Source of the DNA: Symsagittifera roscoffensis
Taxonomy: Eukaryota; Xenacoelomorpha; Acoela; Convolutidae
Assembly (NCBI RefSeq): GCF_963678635.1
Contig: NC_087070.1
Coordinates: 25,848,007-25,912,006 of the forward strand
DNA: 64,000 bases
Reading direction: 5' to 3'
The notes beneath the pieces are model-generated. The model made no database searches and was not told the DNA's origin. It saw only the letters and a program-made list of their open reading frames with translations. Positions 1-10,849 of this stretch are shown here, piece by piece (the stretch's first letter is position 1; every line of letters begins with the position of its first letter). Position numbers and translations under genes: made by a program.

Positions 1-1432
1 CACGATCCAACGACCAATGTAACTTCGGTCCATCGAATAAGTCTTCAGCCAGGCAAGAGCCTGATTGTCCACGCGCAACTTGAAGGGAGCGCTCCCTAAG
101 TACGCTCTGTATTTTTCAACGAAAGTGATCACCTGGAACATCTCCGCCTTTGGTGCACTGTATTTCATTTCAGTGTCGCTCAGGACTTCACTTCCGCAAG
201 CTATTGGTCTGAGAACAGTCCTCCCGTTCCACTCCTGTTCCTGGTGAAGTTTGCCCGATATCGCAATCACTGATGCATCTGTATTTCGTACAAACATGAC
301 CTTTTCTGTCGGCATGCCGAGGACCGGAGCCTCGCAAAATTTGCGCTTAATATTCTCAAAGGAGACATGAACCTCGTCAGTCCAGTAGAATTGTTTGCCT
401 TTATTTCGCGTCAGCTTCTGCATGGGGTATGTCTTGTCAGCATACCCTTTGATAAACTCTCGGTAGTAGTTAGCGAATCCGAGGAAGCTCATCAATTGGG
501 TGTCAGTCTTTGGTGCTTTCCATGTCAACACCCCTTTAACTGCTTCGGATCCTGTCTGACCCCGTTTTTATCTACAAAGCGACCCAGATACTTGAGTCCT
601 CAGGATTTCGCACTTAGAAGGTTTGCGCTTCAGACCAGCTTGTTTCATGCAACTAAAGACCTCGTCTGGTCTCCTTATATGTTCCTCCAGCGTTGGTGTC
701 GCGATGACCACGTAATCAACGTAACACATTATGAGGTTGCCATACTTTTTATTTACATTCGTGAAAACCTGAGCCAGTAATCGTTGGAACGTAGCCGTCG
801 CATTGCATAGTCCAAACGGCATTATTTTCCACTGGTACCCCATTTCACACGCAAAGCCTATCTTCTCTCAATCTTGATTTCTGAGGGCACCTGCCAAAAC
901 GCCGAGCCCAAATCCAACGTCGTGAAGAATTTTGGATCTCTAACTTGGAGAGGCTCTCGTCGATGCGGGGAATCGGGTGGGCGTCCTTTATCGTTACCGC
1001 ATTCAGGTAGCGGAAATCACAACAAAACAAAGTTGCCCCCTTTCTTTTTTGCCATGACCACGCCGCAAGCCCACGGTGACTTCGACGGTTCGATCATGTC
1101 GTTTTCCATTAACGTTTCAATTTTCTTTTTGCATGCTTCGGTCTTGTGGCGGGTCATTCTCTAGCTCCCTCCCTATGAGGTACCAAACCCTCTTCTATTT
1201 CTATCTCAAAATCTACAAAAAAACAGCAGCCTATATCAGCCTTGTGCTTTGAAAAAACGTCTGTGTTCCGATTTAACACCGCCCTGAGCGAGTCTAACTC
1301 CTTGTCTGTTAATTTGCCTTTCAAGTGCTCTATCTCAGGTAGGACCGGTGTGTTCAATGCTAATTCTGTTTCTGTCGGCGTCTCACGAAAATTTGAGCAG
1401 GTAGACATCCCATCGTCTGTCTCTGATTTCAT
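1..1432 (-). pseudogene. Ty3/gypsy pol fragment: RT and RNase H, broken
   Basis: On the minus strand this reads as the reverse transcriptase and RNase H part of a Ty3/gypsy polyprotein. RT runs from about 1432 down to 568, with the pre-RT acidic linker, FCCDFRYLNAVTIKDAHPIP (the LNAVT...P..PRID block) and MPFGLCNATATFQ. The catalytic box reads YVDY instead of YVDD: the codon at 712-714 encodes Tyr, so one metal-binding aspartate is lost. RNase H follows at about 400-1, with TDAS and KAEM motifs holding two of its usual acidic residues, and it runs off the window start. The frame is interrupted near 1154, 1030, 845 and 568 by stops or frameshifts. It cannot encode an active enzyme. The plus-strand ORFs here are antisense shadows. 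Confidence 0.9.
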
Positions 1433-2680
1433 TGAAAACAGCTTTTTAGAAGACTTCAGTTCACTTATCCTCTATAAAATGCATTCTTGGTTGGCATGAA
1501 AAGGGCATTCAGTTACCTCATGTTTCTTGAAGTGCTTCACACTCCGATACACTGTGCTCAGAGGCAATGCGTAGCCAAGTTTCTTGCCTCTTTGTATCGT
1601 CACTGCTGTTGCATCTGTGTTCAACAACACACTCACACACACAGTCCGCTCTGAGTGAGTGAGAAGCTTCTTCCTAAAATAGTTGAGCTTTTACTGTTTG
1701 GATTGGGAACCAGACACACCTGTCAGTCGTTATCAAGCTCATTCAAGTTCCTCATCCTAAAGACACAAAGCCTATCTTCTCTCGATCTTGTTTTCTGAGG
1801 GCACCTGCCAGAACGCCGAGCCCAAATCCAACGTCGTGAAGAATTTTGCATCTCCTAACTTGGAGAGTCTCTCGTCGATGCGGGGAATCGGGCGGGCGTC
1901 CTTTATCGTTACCGCATTCAGGTAGCGGAAATCACAGCAAAACGAAGTTGTCTCCTTTCTTTTTTGCCATGACCACGCCGCAAGCCCACGGGGACTTCGA
2001 CGGTTCGATTATGTCGTTTTCCATTAACGTTTCAATTTCTTTTGTGCATGCTTCGATCTTGTGGCGGGTCATTGTCCTAGCTCCCTCCCTATGAGGTACC
2101 GAACCCTATTCTATTTCTATCTCAAAATATACAAAAAAACAGCAGCCTATATCAGCCTTGTGCTTTGAAAAAACGTCTGTGTTCCGATTTAACAACTCCC
2201 TCAGCGAGTCTAACTCCTTGTCTGTTAATTTGCCTTTCAATTGCTCTATCTCAGGTAGGACCGGTTTGTTCAATGCTATTTCTGTTTCTGTCGGCGTCTC
2301 AGAAAAATTTGAGCAGGTAGACATCCCATCGTCTGTCTCTGATTTCATTGAAAACAGCTTTTTAGAAGATTTCAGTTCACTTATCCTCTATAAAATGCAT
2401 TCTTGGTTGGCATGAAAAGGGTATTCAGTTACCTCATATTTTTTAAAGTGCTCCGCACTCCGATACACTGTGCTCAGAGGCAATGCGTAGCCAAGTTTCT
2501 TGCCTCTTTGTATCGTCACTGCTGTTGTCTCTGTGTTAAACAACACACTCACACACACAGTCCGCTCTGAGTGAGTGAGACGCTTCTTCCTAAAATAGCT
2601 CAGCTTTTACTGTTTGGATTAGGAACCAGACATACCTGTCAGTCGTTATCAAGCTCACTCAGGTTCCTCATCATAAATGT
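853..2680. repeat. 914-bp tandem duplication inside gypsy pol
   Basis: The segment beginning AAAGCCTATCTTCTCTC at 853 recurs at 1767, and both copies end at a CAGTCGTTATCAAGCTCA...CTCATC stretch (about 1720-1760 and 2638-2677). The period is 914 bp. Each copy carries the start of RT plus the acidic linker that precedes it. The copies differ by scattered substitutions and small indels, so the duplication is not very recent. Confidence 0.9.
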
Positions 2681-2818
2681 CGCTATTACAGCCTGATGTG
2701 GTTTTAACCTAACTTTCCGATCGAGGAAAGTTGGCACCTTTGCTTGGTTAATCAGGATTTTATGAATTCGTTTGTTTTCATACTTCCTTTCTGGGTCCTT
2801 GATGTGCCTGTTGAGTCG
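1767..2818 (-). pseudogene. Ty3/gypsy protease-RT linker and RT start, second copy
   Basis: The minus strand encodes the linker between protease and RT (2836-2639, with VRLKPHQAVIATF), an acidic stretch (2348-2106) and the first RT block. At the upstream end, near 2818, the linker is fused directly to the middle of an integrase. This is out of order for gypsy pol, where the linker should follow protease. The same junction occurs near 23327. The piece is a rearranged, non-functional fragment. Confidence 0.85.
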
Positions 2819-3606
2819 TCCATGTATCGTGAGCAATAAACCCTCAACATGGACACTAACGTGCGATTCTGCCTTCCAACTAGGCCATTCGTTTGTGGGG
2901 GTGATAAGTGGTCGAGTGCGCCTGTGCCACTTGTGACCTCTTCATTAACTCCTTCGTGAGATCACCCACGAATGCTTTGCCATTGTTTGATTGGATTGTG
3001 ATGGGGCAGCCGTGTCTCGCTATCCATACATTTATCAAATGATCGCATGTTTCTTCCATTGATGCTGTAATGCAGGGTGCTGCCTCTGCGTATTTCGTGA
3101 AAGATCAATCATTGCCAGCACTTGATTGTAGCCCGTGGCCGTCATGCATATCTTCTGATGATCAATTTGCACCACCCCATTGAATCCTGATGACTCTATT
3201 GACTGCAGGGGAAACCTCAATTTCCTGGGGTCCTTCGCCTGTTGACATGAAAAGCATGCAGAGATCCACTTTTCACAGGTTGTCTTCAAACCAGGCCATT
3301 CGAACCGTTTCTGTATCCTATTATACACTTTGTCCACGCCTTGATGGCCCATCTGATCTTGTGAACGAAAGAGCAATTCGGTTTGATACAACTGCGGTAG
3401 CACTATCGCATTATATTTGTAAAGGATTTTGTCCTCCTCCTTGCGTTTGCAGGCCACGATTCCTTCTTTATTTGAGTACAACAGGTCTTTTTTTTTCAAA
3501 ACTGCTTTAGGATCTTGTAGCTGTCTTCTACCGAATCACTTTTGTCAGGTGCTCCGTTTTCGAACCATCTCTTTAGGGTACTCGTCATTCTATCATTCAG
3601 CTGAGC
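2818..3606 (-). pseudogene. Ty3/gypsy integrase fragment
   Basis: The minus strand from about 3605 to 2818 reads as a retroviral-type integrase. It has a zinc-binding-like segment (GHQGVDKVYNRIQKRFEWPG followed by C..CQQAK) and the start of the catalytic core (QIDHQKICMTATGYNQVLAM). A frameshift after this core motif (near 3100) destroys the segment that should read like 'IDHFTKYAE', and the C-terminal part is lost at the 2818 junction. The stretch matches 23330-24117 almost base for base. Confidence 0.88.
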
Positions 3607-4965
3607 CTATAAGAGGTCCGACAGTCGGTACCTGGCTTTCAGATATGTCTTTATCACGTTTAGTTGTCCGCTAACTATCTCCGGTGCATGGGCATTGTCC
3701 ATCAACTTAGCGCACCATATCTTTTTTTTCAAGGGTGTTGCCTCTTGCACTGATGGTTGCAGGTTGGTACGGACGACCGTAGCATGCGGAAGTAACCTAG
3801 TCGGACGTTTCGACACTGCTATTAACTCAAGCTCGTCTGCGGCGTTATCAATTACTATGCCCTCCTCGTCGGAGGTATATCGGTCTCTATCTGGGTCTTG
3901 ATGCATTTCTCTATCCAGCCCGCGCTGCTTCCATTCTACTAGCAAAGAATGAATCGCGATTTCCGAGACGTCGGATTTGGATGTAGCTTCTGACCCATTC
4001 TCCCAAGGCTGAGACAGCTGAGACTGCGAGTCATAGCTTGAGCCGATGGACTCTGCATCATCGTCTTCTAATTTGTTCATGATGTTTCTCGACTCCCCGG
4101 ACAAAATTTTGTCCCTTGGTCGCTCTGAGGTCAACTCCCCGGACAGTATTCTTTCCCTTGGTCGTTTCCACATCGTCTAACCGGACAAGTCATCCTGTCC
4201 GGGCCCGGAGGAGCATGACTCCCCGGACAATGTTTCGTCTCCGGATGAACAGTCCGAGCTCGGTTCGTACACCTCCTTCGTGTCTGTGAACTGAACTCTT
4301 CTCGTTACGCTGGATTTTAATTCAATGTTGACCTCTTAAGCAGTCTGAGTAGCGATCGATTGTTGACACTCCACATACGAGGTCCTCTGAAGGACATCTT
4401 TCGGAATCGAACTCACTGAATGAATCACTATCGATCGACAAACCAGTTCAACGTCCCGACTCCGAATTGCTACTGGTCTCTTCTCCGTTTTCTCGGTGAT
4501 TGTCAACCTCTGCATGGTATCCATCCATTCATGGTCATGCCGTTCAACCTCTTTGTCAAGCAGGTCACAGAGTTTCAGCATGACAGCCGGTGCCACGTTC
4601 ACCGTCTTGTTTAGCAAGGCTATGCTGTTGATACCAAGCCTGGTCAGTTTTTGCTGCACCAGGTTTGATCGAACTAGCAAATCCAACGGAACCGGATCAC
4701 CTTTCGCCAACATTTTTATGTCAGCAGCCGTCTCCACGGTAAGTTCAAGGTGTCCTGGTATGGGGTGCCCAGACTTGTCAAGGCACCCGGTGAAGGGCAG
4801 TTTGTCGTAGGTCTCTTTGTCCAGAATTGAAAATCCATCCTTAATTTCTGCTTGGTTGGCCTGCTTCTCTTTCAGTTGCTCATAAAATTTTGAGGCTGTC
4901 GGCTTTCTGGTGTTTGTCTCGGGTTCGATGCTCTATGATCAAGTGGTATCCGTCCAGGTCATTTT
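3607..4965 (-). pseudogene. Ty3/gypsy RNase H tail and acidic RNase H-integrase spacer
   Basis: The minus strand from about 4965 carries the end of RNase H (DGYHLIIEHRTRDKHQ). Next comes a helical spacer (4737-4336, starting METAADIKMLAKGDPVPLDL), a Ser/Glu/Asp-rich stretch (4173-3607) and the run into integrase. A related spacer lies at 38962-40067. The spacer has no recognised catalytic domain. Several frameshifts and stops separate the pieces (near 4750, 4336 and 4180). Confidence 0.8.
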
Positions 4966-5229
4966 TACACAAGTGGAATTGTTTGTCGTTCAATGCTAGG
5001 TCCATTATGGCTGTAATATGGCAACCGGATGTTTGTGAAATGGCGTGTAATGTTTGTCGCGGATCTAAATCCTCGGCATATCGGACAAAGTTTCACTTTC
5101 GGTCACTTCTTAGTGAGAATTTGACAACTTTTTTTGGCGTGAATATGCGGCTTTTTGCAGGTCTTTTCGTGGATATTCGTTTTTGAGTCCGACTTGAAGG
5201 TCGCACTGAACTTTTTGCGTTTATCTCAT
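4966..5229. other. Unassigned stretch with a zinc-finger-like peptide on the minus strand
   Basis: This stretch lies upstream of the RNase H tail and does not resemble the other gypsy copies. One minus-strand frame has a Cys/His-rich peptide containing CPICRGFRSATNITRH, preceded by HEKTCKKPHIHAKKSC, with one stop between them. That loosely resembles a C2H2 finger but lacks the second closing histidine at a normal spacing. It may be the edge of another element, or chance. Confidence 0.25.
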
Positions 5230-6420
5230 CTTGTGATTGTACCGTGTTTTCATCTCACATGGTCTGACAGTACTGCGGATAATTAGGAAGTTTCGGCAAA
5301 CACTGTGCAGGTGCCCGGGTCGAGGGGTCCCAGACTCATGTCCAGACTTTCGCGACAAATTTTGGCATGTCCAGACTTTCCTGACCGAAAATAGGCATGT
5401 CCAGACTTTCGCGATCATGATGATCCGTCGCGACTTCCGCGACCAAAGCGGAGCTGGCGCGACGATAACATCGCGACTCATATTTGGTATGTCCACACTT
5501 TCGCGACCGAAAAACTCAGGCGCAACTTTCGCGACCGAGGCGGATACGGCTGGACCCTGCGGCTCAGGAAACGGCGTGACCGGTGCGACCAAACCTAGCC
5601 AATTCCAGCTAGGTTTGGTCGCACCGGTCACGCCGTTTCCTGAGGCGCGAATTTCCTGAGGCGCGAATTTCCAGATGGAGACGGCGCGAATTTCCAGACC
5701 AACATGGAGACGTCGCGACTAATAAAAAATTTTCAGGGCTTTTGCGACCGAGGGGGATACGGTGCGACTCAAAACGCAGCGGCGCGACTGGCCTAGTCAG
5801 CGCGATCAAAAAGTGCACTTTCAAGACTTTCGCGACCGTGTTGGAGACGGCGCGACATTCCAGATCGAGGCGGAGGCGGCGCGACCAAAAATCATTTCAT
5901 CGCGATCGCAGTGGAAGCGGCGCGACTTTCGCGTTCAAAGTGGAGACGGCGCGACTTTTCAGACCAAGGCGGAGACGGTGCGATCAAGAAAGAAATATTC
6001 GCGACCGTGGTAGATGCGGCGCGACTGGCGTGACCGGCGTGACCAAACTTAGCCATTTCCAGACTTTCCAGACCGAGATGGAGACGGCGCGAATTTCCAG
6101 ACCAACATGAAGACGTCGCGGCTAATAAAAAAATTTTCAGGGCTTCTAAGACCGAGGTGGATACGGCGCGACTCAAAAAGCAGCAGCGCGACCGGCCTAG
6201 TCAGCGCGATCAAAAATTGCACTTTCAAGACTTTCGCGACCGTGTTGGAGACGGCGCGACTTTTCAGACCGAGGCGAAGACGGCGCGACCAAGAATTATT
6301 TCATCGCGACCGCAGTGGAAGCGGCGCGACTTTCGCGTTCAAAGTGGAGACGGCGCAACTTTTCAGACCAAGGCTGAGACGGCGCGATGGAGTAGAGCAA
6401 AAAACCGCATTCCAACCGTT
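5230..6420. repeat. CpG-rich degenerate tandem repeat (TCGCGAC / GGCGCGAC modules)
   Basis: About 1.2 kb made of short degenerate modules of the type TTTCGCGACCGAGG-CGGAGACGGCGCGAC. It is far richer in GC and CpG than the AT-rich DNA around it. A higher-order period is visible: the block starting GGCGCGAATTTCCAGACCAACATG at about 5683 recurs at about 6085 (roughly 402 bp), followed by matching AATAAAAAATTTTCAGGGCTT and TTCGCGACCGTGTTGGAGACGG segments. Both strands carry open frames of 100-140 codons because the module lacks stops. The predicted peptides are low-complexity, so I do not call them genes. Confidence 0.85.
5563..5644. repeat. Perfect 37-bp inverted repeat with 8-nt loop
   Basis: Positions 5563-5599 are the exact reverse complement of 5608-5644, with the loop CAATTCCA between them (5600-5607). 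The arms begin CTCAGGAAACGGCGTGACCG. Transcribed RNA would form a very stable GC-rich hairpin. The arm sequence belongs to the surrounding repeat family, so it may come from an inverted duplication of one module. Confidence 0.95.
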
Positions 6421-7969
6421 AAGCCAGTGTTAGAGTATAGTTTTTGTAGAAATCTGAGACAACGTACCAAGTTGACGAATAATTAGCTTATGAAAAGCCT
6501 AATGTGGTAACACAAGCAAGACTACATGGCGCGGGATGTTTTGATCAGCATTTTATACAACCGATTATTAGCCTTGAAAGTGTCGTTATTTTACACGATG
6601 AATGCATGACAAATGGGGGGATCAGAGTGCAAGTATTAAAACAAAATACGTTTATAACCCTAAGATTTTGTTTAAGTGAAAAATGGCCAAACATAAAAAA
6701 AACTGTGGGACGTGTATTAAGCCTACCACAGTGTAACTGTGGGTCTTAATTTCGTATTTTGAGGGAAACGGACAAGAACTTGAAGTCGGAGGGTTCGCGC
6801 ATTTCTGCCGGAACTGGTTGAGTAAGGCTGGGGTTCGACCGATAACACTCAGGTAGTATGCGTGAAATGTAAATTTAGAAATTTGGCCTCACTCGAACAC
6901 CCCAGAGAGCAAATGTGGTCAACAGATTACCAGTGTCTATGCAGGAATTGAATAGCAAAAGCAGGCACAAGAGTTTGATAGGCTTGTATACAGAGCGGAA
7001 AGCTTGTTTACAGCTTGCAGACTAACTTAGAAGGGCAGCATTTGAAGCAGTAGCTTTGGGGACAAGATCCTGAAAAGCTAGAGCTCTCCAGATAGAGAGG
7101 GACTCGTTGGAGAGGGAGTAGAGACAACAAATCTCCGACTGCCAGAGAGACGTGTGAAAGGCTGAGATGAATCTTAGAGCAGAAACCTCCGCTAACAATC
7201 TGTTTTTGAAAATCAGTTAAGTCCCTAAGAGTAGAGTCCTTTTTCAATGCCTCCCAGTCTCAACGACCTTTTTTTACGAAGTGGCATTGGAGGGAACTGT
7301 GATGATACAGTTGAGGAGCTTGTAAATTCTCTGACATCTTAAGATTGGAGGAGATTTTCAAGGTCCTAGTAGAAGCAAAAAAGCACTGGGAATCAAGAGG
7401 CCAGAAAAAGATATCAAGAAAGGGACCTAGAAGCAGCATTCATGATGCGAAAATTGATGCGTAACTTCAATTCTGACAATTTTTGGCTCACCAACTGAAT
7501 TTAGACACTGCGATCAATAAATTTTTATTGTTACCACTTGAATTCCTACTGAATTACTAGATCGTAACAGGAGCAGTATTTTTTCAAGGAGAAGAGCTTT
7601 GCAGAAAAACGGAAACTTGCTGTTTTTTTGTTAAGGTATATAGAAAACGAGAAAAAAGATAAACATTTTTCTGATTAAATGAATCCTTGCAATATATAAG
7701 AGGAAAACTGTTTAAAGCGAGAATTGATTTATTCACACTTCAACCCACAATTATTGATGACAAGGGTGTGTCTCTGGACACTAAATGATATCGCTACCTC
7801 AATCTCAAACAATTGAGAAGCTACCAATTTTGATGGGTCAAAATAGAGGCAACCAAAGCCATTATTTTGCGTACATGGTACAAAATCTAATAAATCAATA
7901 AGTTTTAACCACAAAAAAATTACAGCTATGCTTATTATTGCTCAAGTTAGCATTCTCTTTTGACCTCAA
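6421..7969. other. Intergenic, no supported gene
   Basis: This is AT-rich sequence with only short ORFs (81 codons at 6504-6749 on plus, 79 codons at 7008-7247 on minus) that show no recognisable motif. A small palindrome, CCACAGTGTAACTGTGG, lies near 6725. I see no other structure. Confidence 0.6.
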
Positions 7970-8330
7970 ATCAAGAGTTTTTTTATAAACTGACCTCTTG
8001 CGGATGTAACTACCTTTTTATCGGACAAACTGTTTGGCATTCGACTGCCAGAACTGAGAAACAAAAACGTGGCCTCACCGGCAGGTCTTCCTTTTCAGCA
8101 AGTTGATGTAAGTGAAAGAACGCCGAGGTAGTTTGATATAGGCCGAACAACCAAACTAAATTTTTGACATGAGAAGCAAAACATATTAGAACACAGAAGA
8201 CAATTTCAGTACCAGAGAATTGACACTAAAAAGACTTAGAAAAGTAAACGAATAAAAAGTTTAAATAATGCAAGTTAATTGCACTTTTACTGAAATTTAG
8301 AGGTCAACTGTGGTTGGCTTTTTCCACGTG
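7970..8330 (+). pseudogene. GIY-YIG-like endonuclease remnant, probably Penelope-like element 3' part
   Basis: The plus strand at about 7978-8100 reads FFYKLTSCGCNYLFIGQT, which fits the opening of a GIY-YIG nuclease domain (YKL-x-C-x-x-C-x5-IGQT). A downstream arginine-containing segment follows, then several stops. Penelope-like elements carry such a domain after their RT. About 170 nt later an RSKT peptide is at a plausible place for the end of the domain. The 8280-8345 sequence (GAGGTCAACTGTGGTTGGCT...) has a diverged relative at about 55475-55530. No RT precedes it in the same orientation, so it is an isolated, eroded piece. Confidence 0.45.
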
Positions 8331-8803
8331 ATAGTTAAGATGAAACCTTATGTATAAAAAGGTAAAGCAGTTCTTTGAATGAATGGTTTTTCAATTAGAT
8401 TAGTTAATTGTAAATAAATTGACAATGTTCATAGCTCCTAAAAAATTGAAGCTAATTTTTTCAAACTCCAATGTTTCTACATTTAACTCAGTGTGTGAAA
8501 TAAAAATAAAAAATAGCGTACCTTAAAATGAATAACTGATTGCAACAATAAAGTCAAATTTAAACTCAAATTCTTAATTCAAACCATAGCACGGGAAGCG
8601 GAATCAAGTAGTGATTTTTTAGATCTACAAAATGTTGAAAAATGATAGTCGAGTATCCGATTATATTATTGTTTTTTTCCTTGTTGTTAGACTGCTTTGA
8701 GATTTCTGAACTTCAGTTTTTTCGAGGTACACAGGATTGGATGATGATAGTTTACTTCTGCAATTATTTTTTTCACTCGCATTCAGTGTTTTCAGAGATT
8801 TTG

Positions 8804-10745
8804 AGATGAAAACAGGCGACCTGTAATCTTTCAAAAAGTTTGCTTTGGACAGGTATTTCAAGGCAGTCTCTCATGTGAAAAAAGAACAACTAATTGAGGC
8901 AGCTTGTCTTTTTCCGAGTTGGAAAACAGTGATAATAAAAGGTAACGTATTCATCAACTTTATTAAGATTTTTTCACGGAGATTTTTACAATTTCCTAGT
9001 GACCAAAAATTGTTTCAGGAACTGCCGGTGTGTGAACCTCGAATGCTTGCTGTAGAAAAATATCGATTTTTTGCTCAGGCTGTATCGTTTCAACTTTCGG
9101 AGCTGTTTCGACTCTTGAAAAATTTGAAAACTTAGAATAGTTAAAAGTGGTATAAGGAAGTTAAAATTGTCAGGTTAAAGTTTTACAATATAAAAGGATT
9201 TTTTCAAAATTCTTGTTGATTGTAAAACTAGTCTAAAACAGTATAATATAGAGAATCAAGAAAATAAACCAGTCATTTTCTTCGATTATGAAAATCGCGC
9301 CAATCCTACATAGGCATATATCATCTAGCCTTATTTTCTGAATCGATCATTAATTTTAAACTTTCATGTTAAAAAAGCTAATTTAAATTTTTCGACTTCT
9401 CTTTCATTAAAAATAGACGTATTTGTATTTCGAAGTTTAATTATTTCTAATTTAGCTGAAAGTTAAACTTTGGAACTACACTTTCAGTGTCAATTCTCTA
9501 ATTTCGAACCCATCGCGGTTGTTTTTGATCAGTCTCTCCTTGCAGACATGAAGTGCTTCTAATATCAAGAGCTTGTCGTTGGTATTAGTTTAGTCAATAA
9601 ACCCTCATTTTAATCATGCGCTAGTGCCTTCAATTCTTCGCTGCCTTGGATGTTGTGGTGAAATGTCGAATCGCTAAGTCAATAAATTAGGAGTAAATTC
9701 CACAAGAAATCTTGCTAGCTACTTTTGCTTTTAATTCACGCAAAAAAAATAAACTCTAAGGACTATAGACAAGTTTCCAACTTTTTAGTGTTGAATGCAA
9801 TTGAGTCTGAGTCTTGATTATGTTACGCAACTTATTGCAAAAATCTGATTTGCAACTCCCCAGTACTGCACAACTAGAAGGATTATTATGTCTGTATAAC
9901 CACTACTCCTGGATTGTAACCCTTGTCTAGGCTCTTTCGTCAAACATTTAGATGAAAACAGGCGACCTGTAATCTTTCAATAAATAGGTTTCGGTCAAGC
10001 ATTTTGGTGCAGTCATTCCTGTGAAAAAAGAACAACTATTTGAGTCAGCTTGTCTTTTTCCGAGTATGAAAACAGTGCTATTATAAGAAGTTTCATATAC
10101 ATCAACTTTATTCAGAAACTTCTTGGAGACTTTTTCAATTTCCTAATGGCTTAAAATTGTTCCAGGAACTTCCGGTATGTGAACCTCGATTACTTGCTAT
10201 AGACCGATGTCGAATGTTTGCTCACGATTTATCGTTTCAAGTTTCGGAAATGCTTTGACGCTTGGAAAATTTAAAAACTAAATTTCACCATACTAAAAAT
10301 TGGTACAAGGATTTTAAAATTATCAGGTTAAAGTTTTACAAGAAATAAGATTTTTGCCAAACTCTTATTGATTTTAAAACTACTCTAATACAATTGAATA
10401 TACAGAACCACAAAAATCAACCAATAATATTCTTCGAAAACGAAATTCGCGCCAAATCTACATAAGCATATATCATCTTTTTTCTGAATCGAGCATTATT
10501 TTTAAATTTTAATCGTGATAAATCTAATTTGAACTTTTTGATTTTCTTAATTTTCCTACTAACAACGTATTTGTTTTTCGAGTTACCTTATTTTTATTTT
10601 AGCTAAATGTTATACTTTGAAAGTACAGTTTCAGGGTCAATTTCCTGGTTTCGAAGCCATCGCGAGTGTTTTTGATCAGCCTCATCTTGCAGACATGAAG
10701 TGCTTCTAATATCAAAAGGTTGTCGTTGGTATTTCTTTAGCCTAA
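8804..10745. repeat. Two diverged direct copies of a ~790-bp segment
   Basis: GATGAAAACAGGCGACCTGT at about 8804 recurs at about 9951. Similarity continues through CAGCTTGTCTTTTTCCGAGT, a CATATATCATCT block and AGACATGAAGTGCTTCTAAT (about 9547 and 10694). The copies have many substitutions and small indels and are separated by about 350 bp of unrelated AT-rich DNA. A 96-codon plus-strand ORF (8845-9135) in the first copy is broken in the second, so it is probably not a gene. I recognise no element type. Confidence 0.8.
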
Positions 10746-10849
10746 ACTTTTTGTCCCTGTGGAATGTTCCATCTCTTTTTTCCTTTCTGTCGCAAAACCA
10801 AATAAAAATAAGCTACTTTCATTTATTTTTTTTTCTGAAGCTTTCTATG

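Noticed and set aside
367..780. 137-codon plus-strand ORF
   Set aside because: Antisense to gypsy RT and RNase H; no independent motif.
5742..6433. Open frames in the CpG-rich island as protein-coding genes
   Set aside because: Frames are open on both strands because the repeat module lacks stops. The peptides are low-complexity and shift frame between modules.
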